NCBI GenBank assembly: GCA_949358305.1
Contig: OX442314.1
Location: forward strand, 5,087,087-5,151,086
DNA: 64,000 bases
Direction: 5' to 3'
Source: Strigamia acuminata
Taxonomy: Eukaryota; Arthropoda; Chilopoda; Geophilomorpha; Linotaeniidae
The number at the start of each line of letters is the position of its first letter. Within the stretch, counting starts at the first letter, position 1. The notes below the pieces were generated by a model. It saw nothing but the letters and a program-made list of their open reading frames with translations, made no database searches and had not been told where the DNA came from. The translations under genes were made by a program, and so were the position numbers. Below are positions 1 through 11,258 of the stretch, in pieces.

Positions 1-805
1 GTTGTTAAACCCACAAGGAAGGATTCTTCGGTGATGGAATGCAGAGGAATTTATGTTGAAGCCCCCACAATGCAAAACAAGGCTGTATTTGCCAACCATC
101 GCTTTAAAATTCATCCAGTATGTCGATTTTAGCCAGCTGTAATGTTCAAAATTAAATGAATTTGTTTAATTTTGCTGATTTTCTTGGTTTTCAGAGACCG
201 GAAGTGACGATGTTTACATCAAAAGCAAGTGATACTAATAATGAATCAAACGAAATAAAAAGAAGTGCAAACGAGCCAGAACGTAGACATGAAAAGACGA
301 GATTGAAATCGCACATTGTGTAGTGAACTTAAATGAAATAACTTCGTCAATCGCGCGTGACAAATGATGCCAGTTGTCAACGTCTCACGCATCTGATATC
401 GCGTTTGATGCAGACCACGTGACCATCTTGGGCCAACGGGAAGTTGAGTTTTGGTAAATTGTTCCCATTGGCTGAGACTTTTCAACATGTGCAATAGAAA
501 AATTAATTCAAAAAATTCTGAAAACAATTGAAAGAACTCAACATTTATTTCTTAATTCACGTGCATTTTCCAATACTAACGTCGACGTTTTTTTCAACTT
601 TTTTTAACAACCTCTGTCCTAGACATTCAAGCACCCATTTTGAAAATATACCAATGATGTTACTAGCGACCTCTCGTATGAAAATGGCAAAGCGAAACTC
701 CCTTGTAAAGCTAAGCGAGAAAACCGCGCAAGAATGCACGATTTTCAGAATGACACGATAGAAAAAAAACGCACACAAAAACGCACCTTAACGTCGTTTT
801 TTTTC
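1..805. other. Upstream DNA, nothing recognised
   Basis: AT-rich sequence with only short ORFs of ordinary chance length. No RNA gene, repeat array or splice-supported exon is apparent. Confidence 0.5.
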
Positions 806-1335
806 CAGTGTTGTATCGAACACGAACTAAGATCTAAGAACTAAGAACTAAGATTGCGAACTAGTTCACTTTTACAAGTGAACGCAAAAAACAAACTCAG
901 TTCACTTTTAAGAGTGAACTTGAACGAAGTTTGCGTTCACCATGTTTGATGATGAAAACGTCGCAAAAAAGTAACTTTTTGCATCGGTTTTAAACGTTTT
1001 GATGACGTTTTCATCATCAAAACCTTTATTTTGATCACTTTTTTACAACAAAAACGGCAAAAACAGCCGTTTTTGTCATTAAAATCAATGAAAACGACTG
1101 CTTTACTAAAAAAAAAATTTTTTTTCCACCTGCAAATCACTGAACATAAAATAAAAACATTTCAATTTTTTAAAAATAAATTGGAAAAGTGAACTGAACT
1201 ATTGGTTCAAGTTTGTGAACTTGAACTTACTTCACGTTGAAAAAAATTGTAGTGAACGTGAACGTGAACTAGTTCACACGGTGATGAACGCGAACTTGAA
1301 CTAGTTAACGATTTGGTGAACGAGATACAAAATTG
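806..1335 (+). mobile_element. hAT-like non-autonomous repeat of the GAACTAGTTCAC family, copy 1
   Basis: The left end reads CAGTGTTGTATC and the right end GATACAAAATTG, near-inverted termini. The interior is dense in GAAC/GTTC words such as GAACTAGTTCAC, and includes a fold-back centred near 985 (GATGAAAACGT against ACGTTTTCATC). The CAGTG start is typical of hAT elements. No transposase is encoded. Related copies are at 23946-24046, 27853-28484 and 45297-45410. An 8-bp target duplication is not convincing here. Confidence 0.6.
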
Positions 1336-1646
1336 CTTTTTACCCACAATTCCTCAGTTCACAGTCTAATATACATTTGCTATCCGCCTATCCCCATCAC
1401 GGCTCCTTTAACCGGCATAACCCGCAAGCGTAACTCAAACAAAGTTGAAACCCGAACCGGCAACGAGTCTCCGGTGATGGAACGCCAGAAATTTGTTTCC
1501 TCCGCTGATGGTCAGACGAAGAAAGACCGAGCGAGAGGAGATTTGAGGAGGAATCTCCAAAACTGATTGGCTCTTTCCCTTGCCAGCACAGCTCACGGAC
1601 TCCGCGGCTTAATCTGTTCTCGTCTCGAAGCTTGTTCCGCTCCGCT

Positions 1647-1723
1647 ATGTCGGCCGGGGGCCCCCGGAAGAAGCCAAAGTATCGCTTGTCCATTATCATC
1701 GCCCTCATCGTTATCATCATCAT
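1647..1723 (+). CDS. Possible first exon of an unidentified membrane protein
   Basis: The ATG at 1647 opens MSAGGPRKKPKYRLSIIIAL, followed directly by IVIIIIR. This is a short basic N-terminus followed by a strongly hydrophobic helix, typical of a type II membrane protein or signal anchor. The frame reaches CATCATCAG followed by GTTCGT, a possible but weak splice donor near 1723. The segment is more CpG-rich than its surroundings. I do not recognise the protein and see no second exon. It lies upstream of ERG28 on the same strand, so it could belong to an overlapping gene or be a chance ORF. Confidence 0.2.
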
Positions 1724-1954
1724 CAGGTTCGTCTTAGCGGGGTCGGGGAGAGGCGGGGGGGGGACGCAATATCGCACGATTGAGTGGGTGCGCACCAACG
1801 CTCGGTTGCGTCCATCCATCTGCTCCGCCACCTGATGGATGAAACTTGCACGGTTCTCTATTGTTGACGTGAATGGCCGATGGATTTCAAATTAATTCAT
1901 GGCACACCACGTGTAGTTTCTATCAAATGAAGCAATAAAAGAGGTTATTTATTG

Positions 1955-3180
1955 GGGGGGAACCCCTGGAGTTGTTTTATTGGGTCGCGTGGCGTGTTGA
2001 TATGTTTGTGAATGTTTTGTTGGATGGGGTTTTAATGGGGTTGGGGTGGGAGGTGGTGGGGAATCAGTGGGGTGGGGTTTTTAAATGTTGTTTTAGAGGT
2101 GGAGTTTTCATTTTTTTTTTTTTTTTTTTTTGAGGGAATTTTAGGTGAATGTTTTTGAAAAAAATTTTGGGAGGATTTTGGGATTGGTTTTTGGGGGGTT
2201 TTGTGGGGGTTTTGTGGGGGTTTTTGAGGGATTTTGTGGGTTTTTGAGTGTTTTTGAGGGTTTTGGGGTGTTTTTGAATTGAGGAATAATTCAAGTTGGA
2301 TTTTTTTTATTTGATTTTGGATTGTTTAATTTGAAGATAATTTGGGGAAGTTTTGAGAAAAGTTTGACTAATTTTTTTGAGGAATTTTTTGGGAAATTTT
2401 TTGGGGAATTTTTTGGGAAATTTTTTGGGGAATTTTTTGGGAAATTTTTTGGGGAATTTTTTGGGGAATTTGTTGGGAAAATTTGGAGGAATTTTTGGGA
2501 AAATTTGGAGGAATTTTTGGGAAAATTTGGAGGGATTTTTGGGAAAATTTTGAGGGATTTTTGGGAAAATTTGGAGGGATTTTTGGGGAATTTTTTGGGG
2601 AATTTTTTGGGGAATTTTTTGGGAAATTTTGAGGAATTTTTGAGAAAAATTTTAGAAATTTTAGGGAAATTTTAGACAAATTTTAGACAAATTTTAGACA
2701 GATTTTAGAAAAATTTTAGAGAAATTTTGAACAAAATTCATAAATTTTGAACAAAATTCATAAATTTTGACCAAAATTTATAAATTTTGACCAAAATTCA
2801 TAAATTTTGACCAAAATTCATAAATTTTGACCAAAATCCATAAATTTTAACCAAAATTTATAAATTTCTCGCAGTATTTCTTAAACGTCTAGCAAATTTA
2901 ATAAATTTCCAACAAATTTCACAAATTCCCATCAAATTTTACAAATTTCCATCAAACTCCACAAATTCCCATCAAACTTCACAAATTCCCATCAAATTTC
3001 ACAAACTCCCATTAAATTTCATAAAACCAGATAAAATTCAATCAAAATCCCCCAAAAACCCAACAAAATCCCCCCAAAACCCAACAAAAATCCACAAAAA
3101 CCAACCAAAAACCCAAAAAACCCATAAAACAAAAAACCACAAAAACCCAAATAAAATCTCCTCCAAAACTCCACCGCAAC
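1955..3180. repeat. Strand-asymmetric minisatellite block
   Basis: The + strand is G/T-rich from 1955 to 2300 and becomes GGGGAATTTTTT-type units of about 20-22 bp at 2380-2640. It then passes through a 20-bp TTTTGACCAAAATTCATAAA array at 2725-2865 and a 20-bp ACAAATTCCCATCAAACTTC array at about 2890-3010, and ends A/C-rich at 3010-3180. The two outer ends are roughly complementary in composition, G/T-rich against A/C-rich. ORFs here are by-products of the periodicity. Confidence 0.75.
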
Positions 3181-4365
3181 ACTCCAACGACTTAACCCAC
3201 GATCCCAATCCCACATCACTTATTCAGACCCATTAAAACCAGCCCGACTTTTATCGGTGTCCATTCCGCCTCTCTCATTTGACTCCGCCGAAAACAGGTG
3301 TTGGCAAGCACGAAATTATCATTCACCGAGCCGCCATTTTTAGCCGCGCACTCGCGACTCCCATTACAAACGCGCCTCGTAAACAATGCACCTCCGACGA
3401 GTTTTAATGGTTCACTCAGAAAACGCTTACGAGCGGGTGGAGGGGAGGGGACCCCTGCAGGACCAAAACGAGCGACTTTTGCACTCCGCATTAAAATTCA
3501 CTTGCAATTTATAATTCTTTAATCCGTTTTGGCTCGCGCTTTTCTTCGTGTTAATTTGCATTTCTCGAGAAAAAGCCTCAAAAAGTTCAAAAGTTGGACG
3601 GCTGCCGTTACAAGCGTGTTAGATCGGCCTCATTTACCACGCAAACCACGTCTCATTAACACAACAAACAATAATCACACCCACCACCACCACCCATATT
3701 GTATTTCCGAACAATAAGTCGGAATAAAATCACCATTTCCAGCGAATTCAACATTTTTATTTTTATTTCTGTTTTAGTCACAATTTTTCAATTACATGTA
3801 TCGAAAAAAGTCGCGATAACTTGTTCGGTTTAGTCGAAAGAGTTTTTGTTGATGGATCGTTTAAGTTTGCATTAAAGCTTCGTATTTGAACGTTCGTTCT
3901 GCGGTTATTTCTCGTCGACAACCACGTGTACAAAGCAATTTAGTGATACATAATCTAAACAGTATTACTGGAGTGTTTCGCACTCCAATTCTGTACATTC
4001 CTTTCATTGTTTAATTGTGACGCACGTCATGCAAGTCGCGTTCTCGTGACATTACGAGATCGCGTACAGCGCCACCTGTACTTTTATGCAAATAAAGTCT
4101 ATTCATGCAGATATTCATACAACAACTGCCTCGTGTTCAATTCCATCCAACAATATCCAATTTCATCCGATACAATCCGATTCTACAAACACACCAATTA
4201 CCGTACTGCCTCGAATAAACGCTGGGGCATTCAATAATTTTTTTTGACTCGTCCCACCCGGCTCTTTATCCGAAGCCCGGCGAAGGGTTAAAGCGCTGCT
4301 CAAAAGAGTCTTGTTCGAAGTATCGAAAGAGGGCGCTGATCCCATAAGCGCTGTTGTCTTTATTC
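3181..4365. other. No gene recognised
   Basis: Mixed-composition DNA with short chance ORFs. The piece 3230-3720 has more CpG than its surroundings but no splice-supported coding frame. Confidence 0.45.
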
Positions 4366-4368
4366 GGT

Positions 4369-4450
4369 AGTCTACTTTTTTGTGCCACTACACCAGTGAG
4401 ACGGCTCGACCAATAGGAATTAGGACCACGTTGTATCGGTTTGGATTATA
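4369..4450 (+). repeat. Interspersed repeat family A (CACTACACCAGTGAGACGG)
   Basis: Contains TACTTTTTTGTGCCACTACACCAGTGAGACGGCTC with a following CAATAGGA segment. Related copies occur at 52785-52975 (+), 24905-25125 (-), 26458-26545 (-) and more weakly at 21005-21070 (-). The class is unknown. Confidence 0.65.
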
Positions 4451-4775
4451 TATAACTTCATTTTAGCGAGCAACATGGGTCTGCAGCTAGTTTTTCTTTT
4501 ATAGATCGGTGCCTAACCTAAGTAAAGTAGTCGAGCGACAAAATTGCTACCGAAGAACACGAAGAACGAAAGCCGATAGTCTACAACTTCGTTTTAGCTA
4601 GCAGCACAGGTCTGCAGCTAGTTTTTCTTTTATAGATCGGTGCCTAACCTAAGTAAAATAGTCGAGCGACAAAATTGCTACCGAAAAACACGAAGAACGA
4701 AAGCCGATAGTCTACAACTTCGTTTTAGCTAGCAGCACAGGTCTGCAGCTAGTTTTTCTTTTATAGATTGGTGCC
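4450..4775 (+). repeat. 131-bp tandem repeat, about 2.5 copies
   Basis: The word GTCTGCAGCTAGTTTTTCTT recurs at about 4479, 4610 and 4741, a spacing of about 131 bp. The intervening sequence, including GATCGGTGCCTAACCTAAG, is almost identical between copies. High identity suggests recent duplication. No coding potential is seen. Confidence 0.8.
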
Positions 4776-5879
4776 TGTGTGCGTGATTGGCTGGAGAAAA
4801 AATAAAAGAAATGTAAATTTTATTAGGGCATACTTCAAAACCATATCTCAAATTTATAGTAATGATAAAATATGGAATCGGTGACTTATTGTGGACTCAT
4901 TGAAAGAGAAGGAAATGAAACTAAGGTTCAGTTGCAAAGTAAGTTGCAACGGAAGAGGAACACGAGAAGTTGGCGACGGGCCAAATACTCTCTTGCCACG
5001 TTTATGAGGGTGAAACTAAACTCGGACTGGTTTATAACCAAACTGAGAACTATCATCAACGTCCGAGTTGCAACCCAACAAATTGTCATGGCAATCATAA
5101 CTCTATATTCCATTGTGTGTCTTCCATTTGCCGGCGAGTGCATCACGGGAAAATGGCCTTATTGCACAAATTGTTTTCTATTTTTATATATTTCTATTTT
5201 TTTTTGCTCGTTCTCGAGTGAAGTCGACCTGAAAAACATTTTATTTCGACGATAAATAAAGGAAATTGATCGGACATCTTCGACGGGTTAAACAAAGAGC
5301 GACTCCGCGTCGTTACCGTAATGGCGAATAAATGAGGAATCGTGCAGGGTTTAACAAAGTAAACAAATCCGAAATCCATTTGCACAAATCCCGCACTTTG
5401 CTGTGATTTAATGGGAAAAATAAAAGACGAGATTTGTTCATTCGTGTCGTTGAATAAATAAAATCACTTAGATTTATTTTTTTTTTAAATTTATTTTTAT
5501 TTTTATTTGTTTTTGTTGCGAATTTACATTTGTTTGTGGGTGAACGAACACGTGATCAATCGGTCTAATTACCGATGATTTGTTTCGTCTTATCGCTGTC
5601 ACAATCGTTCGTGTCGAGACCTTTCAATTTCAGTGCCACTTCCGTTTTCCCATCTCGAGTGACACGAGAAGAAGAAAATTAATTGTGCTCTTCACCAACC
5701 GCCGTCGCCCTCACTCGGCGGGTGCTCAAACGTGTTTCCTCTCGAATTAAACCACTTATTCGGCCCCATGTTTATTTCGCCAAAGAAAACTAGCAAAATT
5801 TAACGTAAAATTTATAGATTTTTTAAAAATCAACTTATTTTTTAATCGATTTATTCAATTTTTTAGACTTTCTCGGGTT
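4776..5879. other. Proximal upstream region of ERG28
   Basis: AT-rich, with a 127-codon ORF at 4872-5255 that I do not regard as a gene: it has no family resemblance and a second frame is open over the same bases. Promoter elements cannot be assigned by eye. Confidence 0.4.
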
Positions 5880-5959
5880 TTAGCATAACCCAAAACCGAT
5901 CCCGGGTTTTCCAACAACCATGGCGGCAAATTTCGTGCCAACGTGACTCGGCATCACAG
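5880..5959 (+). other. ERG28: Possible noncoding leader exon of ERG28
   Basis: The sequence ends in CATCACAG followed by a strong donor GTGAGT at 5960. A matching acceptor, TTAATTCCAG, ends at 6116, 194 bp before the ERG28 ATG, so a 157-bp leader intron is plausible. The exon contains CAACCATGG, an excellent start context at 5920, but that frame stops after eight codons at 5944-5946, so it could only be an upstream ORF. The 5' end of the exon is not visible to me. An alternative is that transcription starts inside the CpG-rich 6117-6300 segment. Confidence 0.45.
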
Positions 5960-6116
5960 GTGAGTTAATATCGCTAAAAATCTCCAAAAATCCCCAAACA
6001 AAACCCACAAAACATCAAAACGCGAACTAAAATCCCTAAAAATCACAAACAAACCACCCGAATCCCATCCAACCAACCTTTAATCGATAAAACCACCACT
6101 AATCGATTAATTCCAG

Positions 6117-6309
6117 ATGCCACCACCAGGCAAATCCGAGCGCTGCGATCGACTCGGTTTGTTTAATTCGCGGCGCATCGGAGCAGATCGCCACACCAGT
6201 ACTCGCCTTCGTAGCTGGCGAAGGCCCGCGCACTCGCGGACTCGCTCTCGATCGATAGCAGCTATACAATGCTGTGAATGCCACGTCGGATGTTTCCGGC
6301 GAGCGAAGG
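6117..6309 (+). promoter_or_regulatory. ERG28: ERG28 5' UTR with several upstream ORFs
   Basis: This stretch between the putative acceptor and the ERG28 ATG is rich in CpG relative to its surroundings. It contains an ATG at 6117 whose frame stays open for 101 codons and overlaps the ERG28 start. It also holds a three-codon ORF at 6267 and an ORF at 6278 whose stop codon overlaps the ERG28 ATG (ATGA). If transcribed, these would lower or regulate ERG28 translation. If transcription starts within this interval, some of them are irrelevant. Confidence 0.4.
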
Positions 6310-6457
6310 ATGAAAGCGCACGGCATGATCTACACCCTGCGTGGCTGGGTGGCCTTCGTGGCCTTCATGGATTTAGGCACGGCCGCGCGCTGCTTTCTCG
6401 ACGACAATTTCCTCGGCAGTAAGATGTATTCTTCCGACAACCTGCTGTCGCACACAG
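6310..6457 (+). CDS. ERG28: ERG28 homologue, first coding exon
   Basis: Encodes the N-terminus of ERG28, a small multi-spanning ER membrane protein that, by family knowledge, scaffolds the sterol C4-demethylation enzymes. The ATG at 6310 starts MKAHGM, followed by LRGWVAFVAFMDLGTAARCF, then DDNFLGSKMY. This corresponds to the family pattern of an LRxW start, a first hydrophobic helix, and the FxDxxFLxxKxY segment of the human protein. The exon ends after one base of a codon (phase 1) at CACACAG, followed by the strong donor GTGAGT at 6458. I chose this ATG because the in-frame reading from 6274 begins with GTG rather than ATG, and family homology starts just after 6310. Upstream out-of-frame ATGs occur at 6117, 6267 and 6278. 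The next exon is 57 kb away, and the joined reading frame matches the family without a gap. I am very confident of the identity; the exact start codon is slightly less certain. Confidence 0.92.
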
Positions 6458-6974
6458 GTGAGTCACGTCGCCCTTTTTTCTTTTTACTCTCCTCATCGAT
6501 TCATTTCTTCTTATCGCCGACGAGCAAAACATTTTTCTTTTTCGTTTTTTTTTTTTTAAAAATAATAATGTTTTTTTTTTCGATTAAAAGGGAAAAACCG
6601 ATAAACCGTTGTCAATATGGCGACATTGTCATAAGAAAGGACGATTGGTTTTCGGTTTGTTTAGGCTTTTAATTTGTGTCCGGTGATCGATAGCGGTGGC
6701 CTTCGGGATCACGAACGACGGAGTAATATCGTGGGTATTTAATTTAATAGGCACATATAAATGGCATATAAATAGGAAAAAGGCGACAATTTTATTGTAC
6801 GTAATCGTACGTTCGGGGAGTTTGTCTGCCGGTGAACGTCGGTGATGTAAGGGGTGAAGCCAACGTTTGGAATATCGTAACTTTACGGGGCGTGGGTTAC
6901 TCTTTTAACATCTTGCGCTTACATGTGCAGACGTTGACTGGTAGCGAATTGCGTTGAATCAACGGGTGGATTTG

Positions 6975-7960
6975 CGGTCTGTGGGGCCCTTTCGGCCTTT
7001 TTTGGGGCCCTAATTGAAAAAAAAATCAAAAAATCTCTTTTTTAATGTTTTTTTTTTTACGAAAAAAAATGTTTTTGAATTGAGGACTCTCTTTTTGTAG
7101 CCACATGGGGCCCTGTTCCTGTGAGAACCTATAAATGGGCCTATGGGGCCCTTTCAGCCTTTTTTTGGGACTCTAATCGAAAAAAATAAAAAAAAATGTA
7201 TAAAAATTATTTTTCTAAAAAAATAAAAAAAATTATATTGGAATTGGAGACCCCTTCTAGCAGCCACGTGGGGCCCTTTTCCTAATAGAACCTGTAAACG
7301 GTCTGTGGGGCCCTTTCAGCCTTTTTTGGGGCTCTAATTGGTAAAAAAAAATTAAAAAATCTAATTTTAAATGTTTTTCTTTAAAAAAAATTGTTTTTTA
7401 ATTGGGACCCCCTCTTGCAGCCACTATGGGGCCCTTTTCCTGATAGAACCTGTAAACGGTTTGTGGGGCCCTTTCAGCCTTTTTTGGGGCCCTAATTGAA
7501 AAAAAAAATCAAAAAATCTCTTTTTTAATGTTTTTTTTTTAGGTTAAAAAATTGTTTTTGAATTGAGGACTCTGTTTTGCAGCCACATGGGGCCCTTTTT
7601 CTGTGGGAACCTATAAATGGCCTGTGGGGCCCTTTCAGCCTTTTTTTGGGACTCTAATCGAAAAAAATAAAAAAAAATGTATAAAAATTATTTTTCTAAA
7701 AAAATAAAAAAAATTATATTGGAATTGGGGACCCCTTCTTGCAGCCACGTGGGGCCCTTTTTCTGATAGAACCTGTAAATGGTCTGTGGGGGCCTTTTCA
7801 GCCTTGTTTAGGGCTCTAATTGGTAAAAAAAAAAATAAAAAATCTAATTTTAAATGTTTTTCTTAAGAAAAAAAAATTGTTTTTGAATTGAGGACCCCTT
7901 TTGTACCCAAATGGGGCCCTTTTCCTGTGAGAACCTATAAATGGTTTGTGGGGCCCTTCC
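6975..7960 (+). repeat. Higher-order satellite: three about-160-bp monomers repeated as about 481 bp
   Basis: Each monomer begins near GGGGCCCTTTCAGCCTTTTT and ends near GCAGCCACATGGGGCCC. Three types alternate. A has CCCTAATTGAAAAAA, B has ACTCTAATCGAAAAAAATAA, and C has CTCTAATTGGTAAAAA. The order A-B-C at about 6980, 7145 and 7307 recurs as A-B-C at about 7465, 7626 and 7787, a shift of about 481 bp each time, followed by a partial unit. Equivalent monomers one period apart look more alike than neighbours. Confidence 0.85.
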
Positions 7961-8089
7961 TGAAGAAAAAAAAATTTAGTCAATTTTTTTTTTTAGAAAT
8001 ATTTTCTTAAGAAAAAAATTTTCAGTGTGGAGTTCTGGGGCCCCCACGAGCCCCACGGGCCCCACGTCAACATGGGGCCCTTCTCCTTC

Positions 8090-8615
8090 GAGAGTTTTTA
8101 AATCCACTCGTGCATGCGCTTACTTGGCGCTGATTTCACTTAATGAGTAACATCGTTAAGCCTTTTTTGGGTCCGTTTCGGGTTTTAGCGAAGTCGTGGC
8201 AAAGCTGTGATGAAATTAGTTCGAAGTTTTCATTGTGGTGATGGAATAATGTAATTATGAGGTTATTTTTTTTGGTTTGATGTGAGTTGAGGTGTTAAAG
8301 GTGGGCAGGATTATTTCCTTGGTGGATTGGGTGAGTTTGGATGATTAAATTGGGGGTAAACGGGGATCGAGCGGGCGCTTGTAAGTTATTGTTTTGACAG
8401 GTGGTGTTCGATATATAGGTTTTTGTAATTAGATAATAATTGGCTTGTGGGTGGTGTTGGGGAAGATGTTGTTGCAATTGAAGTGTAATTTTGGGATTTT
8501 AAGGTGTAATTAAATTACGATTGAATTTAGTTTCAGTTTTTGTTGGGTTTGTTAATGTTTTTGTGGAAACACGTTTTGTTCTGTGATTGTGGAGGGGACC
8601 ATGGTACATAAAGTG
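8090..8615. other. No gene recognised
   Basis: G/T-rich on the + strand between about 8220 and 8580, without clear periodicity, genes or transposon ends. Confidence 0.4.
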
Positions 8616-9255
8616 CATTTTTCATATTATAGTGCATGTTTTTTTTGTCGAAAATGCAATTTTTTCTTCAGAAAATGCATTTTTTTTTACGGAAAATGCA
8701 TTTTTTTGTTGGAAATTTTTTGTTTGTTAAAAGTGCATTTTTTTTTGTCAAAAAATGTATTTTTTCGTCGGAGATTTTTTTTTTGTCGAAAAATGTATTT
8801 GTTTATATACAAATGCATTATTTCACAAAAAATTCATTATTTTACAAAAAATGCATTATTTCACAAAAAATTCATTATTTTACAAAAAATGCATTATTTC
8901 ACAAAAAATTCATTATTTTACAAAAAATGCATTATTTTACAAAAAATGCATTATTTCACAAAAAATTCATTATTTCACAAAGAATTCATTATTTCACAAA
9001 AAATGCATTATTTTATCAAACATGCATATTTTAAAATTTTTAACAAAAAATGCATAATTTCACAAAAAATGCATAAAATCACCAAATAATGCATGATTTC
9101 ACAAAATAATGCATGATTTCACAAAAAAATGCATGATTTCACAAAAAAATGCATTATTTTGCAAGAAAATGCATTGTTTTGCATGAAAATGCATTATTTT
9201 CAGCTCTAAATGAATTTATTTTTCATAAAAATACAATTTTCTGCCTGATAATGCA
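8616..9255 (+). repeat. ATGCAT-centred minisatellite (about 18-20 bp unit)
   Basis: Units such as TTTCACAAAAAATGCATTA alternate with TTCATTA variants between about 8815 and 9190. Looser AAATGCATTTTT units flank the array on both sides. The palindrome ATGCAT sits in nearly every unit, and ORFs on the + strand follow the repeat. Confidence 0.85.
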
Positions 9256-9289
9256 TTTGTTTGATAATGTCTAAAGACGTTATGTAAGT

Positions 9290-9900
9290 ATAATAATGGG
9301 GGCCTCCTGTCGTATGCGCTCCGCGTCCCCGAAGCCTTAACCAGCCCTGCTCTCAATGGGTGTTAATCGATATACCCTAGGTGTGGTCTTGATTAATAAA
9401 TCCCAACCGGGTGGGACGAAACACACCGAAAGGCACCCGGTTGTTAAAAAATTTGAATCCTACCACTAAGGGGGTGTGCATCCACCCACCGCGCATTATT
9501 GGAAACTCACTCGAAGGAGCCGATAGAGCATTTAACTGTTATTTTGCATTGAAATAAAATCGATACAGTGCAACCTTGCGGTAACAAATCAAGAAAAGTC
9601 TCCGAAGCGGTTCCGCAGCCTTAACGGAGTTTTTTAACCTGGCATTGGTTCTATGTATCTTGATTATTAGGGTTTCCCTGCATGAATTTGTAATTAAATT
9701 GCAGAAATGGAGGACTTTTTTTTTTTTTTTTTTTTTTTTTGGTTGCACTTGAGATCCAATTTTGCATTTTAATTTCTGCTTTATCATGGGCTTGATTGAT
9801 TAAACAAAAATGGACTTTTATTCGTAGAAAGTGGATGCCAATCACTTGACAAAGCATTCTCAAGTGGAATTTATACACACAAAAGGATTAAGTGGCTATT
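9290..9900. other. Unassigned segment, with a 20+ bp poly-T at about 9716
   Basis: The part 9297-9540 has higher GC, with a short inverted pair AACCGGGTG / CACCCGG around 9400-9440. It may be a fragment of an old element, but I cannot identify it. Confidence 0.35.
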
Positions 9901-9904
9901 CCTT

Positions 9905-10200
9905 TTGGCAATTTTTGCATTTTTGCACATAAAAGTAGATGTTTTGCACATAAAAGTAGATTTTTTGCACATAAAAGTAGATTTTTGCACGTAAAAATAC
10001 ATTTTTTGCACGTAAAAGTACATTTTTGCACATAAAAATACATTTTTGCACATAAAAATACATTTTTGCAAGTACAATTTTGCACATAAAAGTACAATTT
10101 TGCACATAAAAGTACATTTTTGCACATAAAAGTACATTTTTGCACATAAAAGTTCATTTTTGCACATAAAAGTACATTTTTGCATGTAAAAAGTACACTT
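9905..10200 (+). repeat. 20-bp minisatellite (TTTTGCACATAAAAGTACAT)
   Basis: About 14 tandem units of 19-21 bp, with variants GTAGA, ATACA and GTTCA in the second half of the unit. The long minus-strand ORFs here are repeat artefacts. Confidence 0.9.
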
Positions 10201-10604
10201 GCTGAGATCCATCTTAAGTCGATTTAGTCTTTGTGACACTCAGGACCAGCTATGACTCAACATCTTTGACTTAACACCTTTTGGCCTTCTTGCCATGGTG
10301 TGATTGGTCGACCATTTATGGGACTTTCACTTAAATACCGAATACCGGCGTGCCGGTATAAAGTGAAGCGTGCCGATTGACGGCTCTTTCCAAACTCTGT
10401 ATGACAGCACTTGTCAGTAGATGCATCCAAAGAGGTTATTTCAAAGTGTTTGTGTTTTTAGACCACTTTATTTTGCTTGTGATGGTTTCTGGTTACTTTT
10501 TCAGTGTAGATGTGTTTTATACTTGTGTTTACATTTGTGTTTTAGAGTGGTTTTGGTGTGTTTTATAATTATATCAAACGTTCAAGGAAGTGACATCACA
10601 AAAT

Positions 10605-10855
10605 GGAAAAACACAAACACAGATGGGTTCAATGAAACCTGGAATTGGATCTAGTTCTAGAGCTAGTTCCAGAATTTGGAAATGGCGGTTTGTTTCCATG
10701 TGGCAGTCTCGCCAACCAGACGTGAATCGACGAGAGTTGGAGTCGATCGTGATTGGTTGGCCGCAAGACCTTTCCTGGCGTTGCGTAGCGTCAGTTTTCT
10801 TGCGTTGCGTCTGGTGTGAACACAAGTGTGAACCTTGCTTAAATGCTTTCAAGAG
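10605..10855 (+). repeat. Interspersed repeat family B, + copy
   Basis: Contains AACCTGGAATTGGATCTAG, GTCTCGCCAACCAGACGTGA and GATTGGTTGGCCGCAAGACC. The same words occur inverted at 21345-21665. Both copies happen to encode similar short peptides (PDVNRRELxSIVIGWPQD), but no complete gene. Confidence 0.75.
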
Positions 10856-10871
10856 ATTAGACGATAATTAA

Positions 10872-11254
10872 CCTTCCCATAGCCATGGCTGGTTACCACA
10901 CATGTGTAGCTATGATCGGTCATTTCTGCCTTCTTTTCAAAAATCCTTCTGCACATGTGCACAATCACATTTTTCCTGGTGCAATCGCATTTTTCCTGGT
11001 AAAAGCACATGTTTTAGGACTAATTTTAATACGCCACCTAGTGCTAACAGATGGCAAAGCGGTCTACGGCGCTACAGATATTAACTTATCCTAATAATAA
11101 TTGAAAAAATATTCATTTTTAGACATTATAAAATAAGAAAAAAAAGTTTTTGAGGAATAAAAGTTGACCTCCTTAATTAATTTTCAGGAAAAAAATAATT
11201 ACAGTTATTTTTCCACTTCTGTAATTTTTTTGACCCACCATGGCTATGGGAAGG
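10872..11254 (+). mobile_element. piggyBac-type MITE, copy 1
   Basis: Flanked on both sides by TTAA (10868-10871 and 11255-11258). It has perfect 17-bp terminal inverted repeats: CCTTCCCATAGCCATGG at the left and its exact complement at the right. Duplicated TTAA and a CCYT-type terminus are diagnostic of piggyBac. The 383-bp interior is noncoding and shared with the copy at 13109-13509. Confidence 0.9.
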
Positions 11255-11258
11255 TTAA

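Noticed and set aside
4872-5255. 127-codon ORF just upstream of ERG28
   Set aside because: No family resemblance and a second frame is open over the same bases; composition is ordinary upstream DNA.
8583-9089. 168-codon + strand ORF and overlapping frames
   Set aside because: Open only because the ATGCAT minisatellite lacks stops; three frames are open over the same DNA.
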